Assembly: GCF_003963535.1 (NCBI RefSeq)
Contig: NZ_CP034539.1
Span: 9,362,001-9,426,000 of the forward strand
Length of the DNA: 64,000 bases
DNA from: Streptomyces cyaneochromogenes
GTDB lineage: Bacteria > Actinomycetota > Actinomycetes > Streptomycetales > Streptomycetaceae
Reading direction: 5' to 3'
Positions 15,752-22,889 of the stretch are shown here, piece by piece. Every line of letters begins with the position of its first letter. Positions within the stretch are counted from its first letter, which is position 1. Below the pieces are notes generated by a model. It made no database searches. It worked only from the letters and a program-made list of their open reading frames with translations, and was not told the DNA's origin. The position numbers and the translations under genes are program-made.

Positions 15752-17749
15752 TCAGCCGAGCACAGCGGCGACGTTGGCACCCTCGCGGACGAAGACGGGA
15801 ACGCGCTCCAGTGGGGCGTCCACCTCGAGTGGAGTACCGCCCTCCAGCATGTGTCCGGTGACCGGGTCGAGCCAGCGGACGCCGGCCGGCAGGTACACCT
15901 GGCGGGTCCGCGCGCCCGCCGCGTACACGGGTGCCACCAGCACGTCGGGTCCGAGCAGGAACTGGTCGTCCACGTCCCACGCATGTTCGTCCTCGGGGAA
16001 GTCGAAGAACAGCGGGCGCATCGGTGGGGCGCCGGTGCGGTGGGCGTCCTCGGACAGCCGTGTCAGGTACGGGCGCAGGCGCTCGCGGAGCATCAGGTGG
16101 TACCGGAGGATGCCGAATGCCTGCTCCCCGTAGGACCAGACCTCGTTCGGCCCGCCGGTCATGTCCGCGGAGAAGGTCGGGTAGTTGGGCATCCGGTCCC
16201 CGTGCAGCCGCATGACGGGGCTGAAGGTGCCGTACTGGAACCACCGGATGAGCAGCTCACGGTACGCGGGGTCGTCCGGGTCGCCGCCGCCGAAGCCGCC
16301 GATGTCGGTGTTCCACCAGGGGATACCGCTCATCGCGACGTTCAGCCCGGCCCTGATCTGGCGCGCGAGGGAGTCGAAGGTGGTGGGGATGTCACCGGAC
16401 CACAGCAGGGCCCCGTGACGCTGGCTGCCCGCCCACGCGGAGCGGACCAGGGACAGCGGGCGGTCCTCGCCCGCCGCGCGCAGGCCGTCGGCCACCGCGC
16501 GGGTGTGCAGCACGGGGTAGAGGTGCGCGACCTCGGCGGCGGGTCCGGCCGCGTATACGGCGCGGTCGGCTACCTTCCGGGGCAGATCGGGCTCGCAGGC
16601 GTCCAGCCAGAAGCACCCCACGCCCAGCGAGCGGTAGTTGTTGTTCAGTCGCTGCCACAGCGCGGCGCGTGCGCCGGGGTGGGTGGCGTCGTAGTACGCC
16701 ATCGGGCGGGTCAGCGCGTCCCCGCTGTGCCGGGACGGCCACGGGAAGGTGAGCAGTCCGCCGTCCGCGTCCCGAACGAGGTGTCCGCAGGTGCGCAGCT
16801 CGTCGTAGGTGTCGCTGTCGGGTTCGACGGTCGGCCACACCGAGACGGCAAGCTTCACTCCGAGGTCTGTCAGCTCCTTGACCATGGCGGCGGGGTCGGG
16901 CCACTCGCTGTGCTCGAAACGCCAGTCGCCCATCCTCGGCCAGTGGAAGAAGTCGCAGACGATGACGGACAGCGGCAGCCCGCGCTCCTTGTACTGCCGT
17001 GCCACCGCGAGGAGTTCGTCCTGGGTGCGGTAGCGCAGTTTGGACTGCCAGAAACCTGACGCCCACTCGGGGAGGAGGGGCGGGCGCCCGGTGGCCCCGG
17101 TGTACGCGTCGATGATCTGGGCCGGGGTGTCGCCGGCGGTGATCCAGTAGTCGACGCGCCCGCCGGCGTCGGCGGTCCACCGGGTGGTGTCGGCACCCAG
17201 TTCGACCCGGCCGGTGGCGGGGTTGTTCCACAGCAGTCCGTAGCCGCGCGAGGAGTGGAGAACTGGGATGGCGGCCACGGTGTTGCCCTGGACGAGGTCG
17301 ATCACACAGCCCTTCTGGTCCAGGCGCCCGTGCAGATGCTGCCCCAGGCCGAACAGCCGTTCCCCGTCGTACGCCTCGAAGTGCTGCTCCGTCCGGCCGC
17401 CCGCCGCATGGACACGGGGGCCGGCATGGTGGCTGTACGGCGCCTTGTCGGCGAGGAGTTCACGGCCCGAGGCGGCGTGCAGGAACCTCAGCCGGCCGTC
17501 CGCGGCGGCCTCGACGGCGAGGCGGCCGTTGAGCAGGTGAGCGGACCCGTCGTCCCGTACGGACGGTTCGGCGTGCGGGGAGGGGGAGGGGTTGGAGGGG
17601 GAGGGGCTCTCCAGCGCTCCGGGAGCGGCGGGATCGACGGCCCCGGCCGAGGACCGGACCCGCACCGCGTGCGGCCCCCAGGGCTCGATGCGGAGGATCT
17701 CTTCGGCGGTGTGGCGCTCCAGGCCGCCCGCGCGGATGCTGTAGGTCAA
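15752..17749 (-). CDS. GH31 family glycosidase, likely alpha-xylosidase
   Basis: A 665-residue cytoplasmic enzyme (no signal peptide). It has the GH31 N-terminal beta domain with LFGLGQHLHGRLDQKG, a TIM barrel carrying the nucleophile Asp in CFWLDACEP (about 378-386) and the acid/base Asp in LLWSGDIPTTFDSL (about 450), and a C-terminal beta region. The WLDACEP form and overall length resemble YicI-like alpha-xylosidases more than alpha-glucosidases, fitting the xyloglucan genes at 33-36 kb. A Pro/Ser-rich stretch (about 44-58) is an unusual insertion near the N-terminus. The start is TTG at 17749, preceded by GAGGAA; no ATG or GTG nearby fits better. Confidence 0.8.
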   Translation of the reverse strand: MTYSIRAGGLERHTAEEILRIEPWGPHAVRVRSSAGAVDPAAPGALESPSPSNPSPSPHAEPSVRDDGSAHLLNGRLAVEAAADGRLRFLHAASGRELLADKAPYSHHAGPRVHAAGGRTEQHFEAYDGERLFGLGQHLHGRLDQKGCVIDLVQGNTVAAIPVLHSSRGYGLLWNNPATGRVELGADTTRWTADAGGRVDYWITAGDTPAQIIDAYTGATGRPPLLPEWASGFWQSKLRYRTQDELLAVARQYKERGLPLSVIVCDFFHWPRMGDWRFEHSEWPDPAAMVKELTDLGVKLAVSVWPTVEPDSDTYDELRTCGHLVRDADGGLLTFPWPSRHSGDALTRPMAYYDATHPGARAALWQRLNNNYRSLGVGCFWLDACEPDLPRKVADRAVYAAGPAAEVAHLYPVLHTRAVADGLRAAGEDRPLSLVRSAWAGSQRHGALLWSGDIPTTFDSLARQIRAGLNVAMSGIPWWNTDIGGFGGGDPDDPAYRELLIRWFQYGTFSPVMRLHGDRMPNYPTFSADMTGGPNEVWSYGEQAFGILRYHLMLRERLRPYLTRLSEDAHRTGAPPMRPLFFDFPEDEHAWDVDDQFLLGPDVLVAPVYAAGARTRQVYLPAGVRWLDPVTGHMLEGGTPLEVDAPLERVPVFVREGANVAAVLG

Positions 17750-17882
17750 GAGGTTCCTCTGTTCTTCTCAAGGCCCGGACATGTGCGTCCGTGCGGGCGC
17801 CGTGCCACGGTGGCGATACCGTGTGCGGCGGCGCCTGCAGCGGCTTGGGCGGTCTGACGCCTGTCGCCCCACGCGTCGTTTC

Positions 17883-17915
17883 GCCCGGGGCCTGAGCCCG
17901 GCTCAGGCCCCGGGC
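17883..17915 (-). terminator. Perfect inverted repeat, terminator of the SGNH gene
   Basis: Two 16-nt perfect complementary arms (GCCCGGGGCCTGAGCC and its complement) separated by one nt, starting 8 nt after the SGNH stop codon. It is a very strong GC hairpin without a T run, as is common in streptomycetes. Confidence 0.75.
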
Positions 17916-17922
17916 GCGGGGT

Positions 17923-19029
17923 TCATCCGGCGGTCAGGGTGGTCCACTTCTGGTTGGAGCCGCCGTTGCAGTCCCACAGCACGAGCTGCGTGCCGTCGGC
18001 CGTGGAGGAGCCCGGAACGTCGAGGCAGCGGCCGGAGGCCGGGTTGCGGTAGCCGCCGTTGTAGGGCTGCCAGACCTGGTTGGCGCCGCCGTGGCAGGAC
18101 CAGATCTGCACCTTGGTGCCGTTGGCGGTGTTGCCGCCGGCGGCGTCGAGGCACTTGCCCAGGGAGCGCAGGGTGCCGTCGGTGTAGGCGGACCAGTACT
18201 GGTTGGCACCGTCGCCGCAGCTCCACGTCTGTACGGCGGTCCCGTCGGCGCTGTTGGCGCCGTTGATGTCCATGCACTTGCCGGTGATTCCGGACTGCAC
18301 GCGTGCGGGGGCGGGGGCGGGGTTCTTCACCCACCCGGCGCTGTCCGCGGACTGGACGCCGCGGTGGAAGGCGTCGGCCATCTTCTGGTAGCCCGAGTCG
18401 TTGGGGTGCAGGGGGTCGGCCAGGTCGGCCGTGGTCAAGCCGCTCATGTCGACGAATGCGACGTGTCTGCCCGCGGCCTGTGCGTCGCTGACGATTTGGC
18501 GGGTGGCCTGGTTGTACGTGCCCCGCCACCGCTCCTCCGAGCTGCTGGTGGACACGACCAGGGAGGCGACGAGGACGGTTGCGTCGGGGACGTCGGCGGT
18601 GATCTGGTTGACCAGCGACCTCAGCCGGGCGATGGCGCTGTCGACCTCGGAGGCCCCTTGGAGGTCGTTGGTACCGATGTGCAGCGTCACCACATTGGGC
18701 CGGTAACGGGTCAGCGAGGCGTCGGCGAGGGCGGCGATCTGGTCGATGCGGTACCCGGAGTGGCCCTCGTTGTCGGGGTCGGACATCGAACCGTTCCGCA
18801 CCGTGCCGACGAAGTCCAGCGGATGGCCGTCCGCCGCAAGCTGGTTCCACAGCGGGCCCCGGTAGCCGTTGCCCGTACTGCTTCCCACGCCCCAGGTTAT
18901 GGAGTCGCCCAACGGCATGACCCGCAAGGGCGTGTCGGGGGCGGCGGAGGCAGGGGTCACACCTGCCGCTGTCACCCCGAGCGTGGCAGCGACAAGCGTG
19001 AACAGGGGTACGATCCAGGACTTTCTCAT
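17923..19029 (-). CDS. Secreted SGNH/GDSL esterase with C-terminal CBM13 lectin module
   Basis: A 368-residue secreted enzyme. The start at 19029 (MRKSW) follows AGAGGA and gives a clean Sec signal ending at ASA, so I reject longer in-frame starts. The hydrolase domain carries the Ser block MPLGDSITWG (about 36-45), the block III LHIGTND and the catalytic Asp/His of ADPLHPND (about 204-211). It is similar to acetyl-xylan or other carbohydrate esterases. Residues about 245-366 form a ricin-type beta-trefoil with CxD...QxW repeats (GKCMDI, NQYWS, GKCLDA, NQVWQ, GRCLDV, NQKWT) that binds polysaccharide. A strong hairpin follows the stop. Probably deacetylates hemicellulose for the neighbouring glycosidases. 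Confidence 0.85.
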   Translation of the reverse strand: MRKSWIVPLFTLVAATLGVTAAGVTPASAAPDTPLRVMPLGDSITWGVGSSTGNGYRGPLWNQLAADGHPLDFVGTVRNGSMSDPDNEGHSGYRIDQIAALADASLTRYRPNVVTLHIGTNDLQGASEVDSAIARLRSLVNQITADVPDATVLVASLVVSTSSSEERWRGTYNQATRQIVSDAQAAGRHVAFVDMSGLTTADLADPLHPNDSGYQKMADAFHRGVQSADSAGWVKNPAPAPARVQSGITGKCMDINGANSADGTAVQTWSCGDGANQYWSAYTDGTLRSLGKCLDAAGGNTANGTKVQIWSCHGGANQVWQPYNGGYRNPASGRCLDVPGSSTADGTQLVLWDCNGGSNQKWTTLTAG

Positions 19030-19238
19030 GCAGGCGTCCTCTTCTGCGAGTGATAGCTGAATCAGCGGGGATGATCGCCGTTCGTGCCCGCAACTCGGCC
19101 GCGACGACTTCCCTTCGGCGTCGGCGGCCGCCTGACGTACTGGCAGAACGGGTCGGGTGGGGGAGGGGAGCACGCGCCGAGCGGGTCGGCTCGAACCCGT
19201 CTCGCAAGCGCATCCGTATAGATACCACGATCACGGTT

Positions 19239-19376
19239 GGAACATCCCATGAATGGCGGATATCAGGGATCGGTGCCACGAAGGGGAGTCCTGCGTTGTT
19301 TCTTGCCGAGAACGCTGCTGGGGCGACCTGCTCGCCCCTCCGGTCCTCGCTGATATTGACGCGCGAACATCCCATG
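19239..19376 (-). promoter_or_regulatory. Repeated GAACATCCCATG motif upstream of the esterase gene
   Basis: The 12-mer GAACATCCCATG occurs at 19240-19251 and again at 19365-19376, about 125 nt apart and in the same orientation, in the otherwise gene-free 555 nt between the esterase and GH27 genes. On the minus strand the nearer copy (CATGGGATGTTC) precedes a possible -10 TATACG. A regulator-binding pair or promoter element is likely; I do not recognise the factor. Confidence 0.35.
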
Positions 19377-19460
19377 TCTGACATTGCTCGTGTTCAGTTC
19401 GCCGGTTGCGCCCCACTCGGGATCGGCTCCCCGTCGCGCGGGTGGTTCACCGCACCAGAG

Positions 19461-19502
19461 GTGCCCTGCCCTGCTCGTCCGGCGGAGTCAGGGCAGGGCC
19501 AC
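19461..19502 (-). terminator. Inverted repeat downstream of the GH27 gene
   Basis: GTGCCCTGCCCTG pairs with CAGGGCAGGGCCAC (one bulge) around a 15-nt loop, 83 nt after the GH27 stop. Suitable as its terminator. Confidence 0.5.
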
Positions 19503-19584
19503 TGGAGCACCCGTCTTGGCATGCTGTCGTGGGACGGCTCTCAACCGATCGGGCGGCTCCCCGCGCGGTGGTAGGGGTGGCGGG

Positions 19585-21231
19585 TCAAGGGAGCGTGGTC
19601 CACTTCTGGTTGTTCTGGCCGTTGCAGGTCCACAGGATGACTGGGGTCCCGTTGGCGGTGCCGGCCCCGTTGGCGTCGAGGCACAGCCCGGCGTGGACGT
19701 TGCGGATCGACCCGTCGGCTTGCGTGGTCCACTTCTGGTTGTTCTGGCCGTTGCACGGCCAGATGACGACCGGCGTGCCGTTGGTGGTGCCCTGGTTGGA
19801 GGCGTCCAGGCACTTGTCGCCGTAGACGCGGATCTCGCCTCCGGCCCAGGTGGTCCACAGCTGGTTGGCGGCCGTGTGACAGTCCCAGATCAGCGTGGTC
19901 GTCCCGGCTGCGGTGGAGGCGCGGTCCACGTCCAGGCAGCGGCCGGACCCGGTGCCGCGTAGGCGTGCGGTGGTGGCGGCCTGCGGGCTGCCCCCGCTCA
20001 CCCGGAACACGGCGACGCCGTGCGCGGGGACGCTCGCCGAGATCTGCCCGGAGGTGCTGGACGTGCCGCCGGTCCACAGGTCGGTGAGGGTGAACGAGCT
20101 GCCGGACAGGCCGACTTGCGCGGCCGTGGTGGTGACCGTCGCGGCACCCTCGCCCCGGTTGAACAGGCCCACCGCGACGGAGCCGTCGGACAGGGGCTTG
20201 GCGAACACCTCGGTGCTGCCGTCGTCGCGGACCCGGCGCCCGCCCGCGCCCAGCGAGTCCTGGTTCACCGCGAGCAGGCGGGGGTTGCGCAGGATGGCGC
20301 TCACGTCGGCGGACATGGTGCGGATGTCGTTGCCGGCCATGAGCGGGGCGCTCATCAGCGACCACAGGGCGAAGTGGGAGCGGGACTCGGTCAGTGTCAG
20401 GCCGGGGCGGCCGACGACCAGCATGTCGGGGTCGTTCCAGTGTCCCGGTCCGGACTGTGCGGCCAGCGGCGCGGTGACGTCGAGGACGTTGCCGACGCCC
20501 ATGGGATAGCTGTTGGTGTTGTTGTTCTGCCAGATGTCGAGCAGGTCCTCGGTCGTCCGCCACAGGTCGGCGACCTCGCCCCAGTTGTATTTGTCGCCGG
20601 TGGGGGCGTGGAAGCTGTTGGGGTTGATGCTGTAGACGATCGGGCGCCCCGTGGCGCGCAGGGCGTCGCGCATGATGGTGAACTGTGCGATCTGCTCGGT
20701 GAGGGTGCCGTTGCCGGAGCACCAGTCGTACTTGAGGTAGTCGACGCCCCATGAGGCGAACGTGTTGGCGTCCTGGGCCTCGTGGCCCTTGCTGCCGGTG
20801 GAGCCGGGGTAGGTGCCCACGCCCTGGGCGCAGGTTTTCTCGTTGGGGGCCTGGTAGATGCCGAACTTCAGGCCCTTGCCGTGGATGTAGTCCCCGAGCG
20901 CCTTCATGCCGCTGGGGAACTTGGTCGGGTTGGCCCGCAGATTGCCCGCCGCGTCGCGCTGCGGGTCGAACCAGCAGTCGTCGACGACGACGTACTGGTA
21001 GCCCGCGTCCTTCATGCCGGAGGACACCATGGCGTCGGCGGCCTCGCGGACCTGCGCCTCGGTGATCCCGCATCCGAAGCTGTTCCAGCTGTTCCAGCCC
21101 AGCGGCGGGGTGAGCGCGGGGCTGCCGGGTGCGGCCTCGGCGGTCGTGCCTGCTGAGGCGGTGACGCAGGCGGTGAGCGTCAGTGCGGTGGCCGTGAGGA
21201 GACGCAGCAGTCGTCTGTGTAGGGGGACCAT
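19585..21231 (-). CDS. Secreted GH27 alpha-galactosidase with C-terminal CBM13 module
   Basis: A 548-residue secreted enzyme. A basic start and hydrophobic core end in an Ala-rich cleavage zone (about residue 33). The GH27 barrel begins TPPLGWNSWNSFGC. The nucleophile is the Asp in YLKYDWCSG (about 165-170) and the acid/base the second Asp of WNDPDML (about 265). VVVDDCW has the Asp-Asp pair of galactosidases. In the related streptomycete beta-L-arabinopyranosidase I recall a Glu in place of the second Asp, so alpha-galactosidase is favoured. After a small Greek-key beta domain, residues about 422-548 form a ricin-type trefoil with three NQxWT repeats. The gene starts 34 nt after the hairpin that ends the GH62 gene and may rely on its own promoter or on read-through. 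Confidence 0.85.
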   Translation of the reverse strand: MVPLHRRLLRLLTATALTLTACVTASAGTTAEAAPGSPALTPPLGWNSWNSFGCGITEAQVREAADAMVSSGMKDAGYQYVVVDDCWFDPQRDAAGNLRANPTKFPSGMKALGDYIHGKGLKFGIYQAPNEKTCAQGVGTYPGSTGSKGHEAQDANTFASWGVDYLKYDWCSGNGTLTEQIAQFTIMRDALRATGRPIVYSINPNSFHAPTGDKYNWGEVADLWRTTEDLLDIWQNNNTNSYPMGVGNVLDVTAPLAAQSGPGHWNDPDMLVVGRPGLTLTESRSHFALWSLMSAPLMAGNDIRTMSADVSAILRNPRLLAVNQDSLGAGGRRVRDDGSTEVFAKPLSDGSVAVGLFNRGEGAATVTTTAAQVGLSGSSFTLTDLWTGGTSSTSGQISASVPAHGVAVFRVSGGSPQAATTARLRGTGSGRCLDVDRASTAAGTTTLIWDCHTAANQLWTTWAGGEIRVYGDKCLDASNQGTTNGTPVVIWPCNGQNNQKWTTQADGSIRNVHAGLCLDANGAGTANGTPVILWTCNGQNNQKWTTLP

Positions 21232-21262
21232 GGGGGCCTTCCTGGGAGATGAGGCGGAAGCG

Positions 21263-21297
21263 GCTTGTGACCGTGCCTGTCAGGCACGGTCACAAGC
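21263..21297 (-). terminator. Perfect 17-bp inverted repeat after the GH62 gene
   Basis: GCTTGTGACCGTGCCTG and its exact complement are separated by a single nt, 23 nt after the GH62 stop. Read on the minus strand it would end the GH62 transcript just before the GH27 gene. Confidence 0.75.
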
Positions 21298-21319
21298 GTT
21301 CTGGTCGTGTGCCCGCGGG

Positions 21320-22732
21320 TCAGCGCTGCAGGGTGAGCAGGCCCGGCCGGTAGGGCAGTTGTATGTAGGAGGTGTTCGGCGGGACGTTGGGGGACAGGCC
21401 CTGGTAGAGGAACTGGAGGTTGCAGGGGTCGATGGTCATGGTCTGGTCGGGGTTGTTGCGGACCAGGTCACCGTGGCTGATGTCGTTGGTCCAGGTGGCT
21501 CCGCTGTTGGCCTTGCCGGCGAAGGGGTTGCTCTCGGTGGCGGCCTGAGGGGTCCACGGACCGTTCAGGCTGGAGGCCGTGAACGAGCGGAAGAAGCGGT
21601 TCTCATTCGCACCCCGAGCCTCGACGATCATGAGGTACTGGTTCTGGCCCTGGACCTTGTAGACCTCCGGCGCCTCGAACAGGTTCTTCACCGTGTCGCT
21701 CATGATCGTCGTGTACGACGAGCCGAAGCTGGCCGGGAAGTTCCCGATCGGCATGGTCGACTGGTAGATCTTGCCGTTGTCACCGGCGAAGAACATGTGC
21801 ATGTTCTGGCCGTCGGCGATCATGGTCGGGTCGATCGCGCTGCCGTCAGGGAGGCTGCCGGTGAACAGCGGCTGCGGCGCGGACCAGCCGGCCGGGTTGG
21901 TGGGGTCGCTGGAGGTGCGGTAGACGAAGGGCCATTGGGTGCCCCACCCGTTTGAGGTCAGCACCCAGATGTTCTTGGGCGCGAAGTAGAACAGTTTGGG
22001 AGCCACCGCGGACGAGGGCATGGCGATCTGCCCGGCCGAGCCCATGTCCGACCAGTTCGTGAAGGGAGCGAACCCCATCGATTTCCACGACGACCCGTCA
22101 GAGTAGGTCGCGTAGACCAGGTGCCGGCCGTTGTGCGTCACGGTGGTGAAGTCCTTCAGTGAGGCCCACCCGTTCGCCGGCTGGGCCAGCGCGCCGGTCG
22201 AGCTCCACCGGTACGTCGACGGAAGAGCACACGTGCCGCCCGGCGGCGCGGACAGGCCAGTCCACTTCTGGTTGTTGCTGCCGGTGCAGTTCCAGAGCTG
22301 CACCGCCGTGCCGTTGGCCGTGGCGCCGCCACTGACGTCCAGGCACAGCCCGGACTCCACGGCGACGATCGTGCCGTCGGAGTTCACCCGCCACTGCTGG
22401 TTCGTACCGCCGTTGCAGGACCAGATCACCGGCCGGGTACCTGCCGTGTTGGCGTGGCCCGGAACATCGAGGCACTTGCCGTACACGGTCAGCTGGTTGT
22501 TGTCCGTGAGCGTCCACTGCTGGTTGGTCCCGCCATGGCAGTCCCAGATCTGCAGGTTCGTGCCGTCGGTCTGGTTGGCGCCCGGCACATCGAGACACCG
22601 GTCGGAACCAACGCCGCGCAAGGCACCGGTGGTGGCCGCCTGAGCCGGGTTGGCGACGAGCGTCGCCGCCGAAGCGACCAAAGCCGCGAGCAGCACGGAC
22701 AGATGCCTGCGGCTGAGAGTACGTCTGAGCAT
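21320..22732 (-). CDS. abfB: Secreted GH62 alpha-L-arabinofuranosidase with N-terminal CBM13 module
   Basis: A 470-residue secreted enzyme. A signal peptide (RRTLSRRHLS, hydrophobic core, PAQA) is followed by a ricin-type trefoil (about 36-158, three NQQW/NQKW repeats) and a Gly/Pro linker. The GH62 five-bladed propeller runs from about 165: YRWSSTGALAQP at its start, SAIDPTMIADG (Asp) mid-way, and KNLFEAPEVYKV with the likely catalytic Glu. GH62 enzymes remove arabinose side chains from arabinoxylan and arabinan. The domain order matches the characterised streptomycete GH62 enzymes with an N-terminal CBM13. ATG at 22732 with GAGG upstream. A GTTCG-N6-CGAAC inverted repeat lies 77 nt upstream of the start. 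Confidence 0.9.
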   Translation of the reverse strand: MLRRTLSRRHLSVLLAALVASAATLVANPAQAATTGALRGVGSDRCLDVPGANQTDGTNLQIWDCHGGTNQQWTLTDNNQLTVYGKCLDVPGHANTAGTRPVIWSCNGGTNQQWRVNSDGTIVAVESGLCLDVSGGATANGTAVQLWNCTGSNNQKWTGLSAPPGGTCALPSTYRWSSTGALAQPANGWASLKDFTTVTHNGRHLVYATYSDGSSWKSMGFAPFTNWSDMGSAGQIAMPSSAVAPKLFYFAPKNIWVLTSNGWGTQWPFVYRTSSDPTNPAGWSAPQPLFTGSLPDGSAIDPTMIADGQNMHMFFAGDNGKIYQSTMPIGNFPASFGSSYTTIMSDTVKNLFEAPEVYKVQGQNQYLMIVEARGANENRFFRSFTASSLNGPWTPQAATESNPFAGKANSGATWTNDISHGDLVRNNPDQTMTIDPCNLQFLYQGLSPNVPPNTSYIQLPYRPGLLTLQR

Positions 22733-22808
22733 GGGGACCTCATTCCTTGGGTGAGCGGTTCCGGTCGGCCCCGTCGGGGGCGGTCCGGACTGATGTACTG
22801 CGCTTTTC

Positions 22809-22824
22809 GTTCGGCATGTCGAAC
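22809..22824 (-). promoter_or_regulatory. Putative arabinose-regulon operator upstream of GH62 gene
   Basis: GTTCGGCATGTCGAAC: 5-bp inverted arms GTTCG/CGAAC around 6 nt, with CATTG on one flank. The same arms, spacing and flank recur at 25572 upstream of the other arabinofuranosidase gene, so this is probably the site of a shared repressor. Confidence 0.55.
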
Positions 22825-22889
22825 AATGGTCGCAGCGTCGAGCAGAGTGAAGGGCAGAGAGCGACCAAGACCTGGTTCCGGGGCAGATC

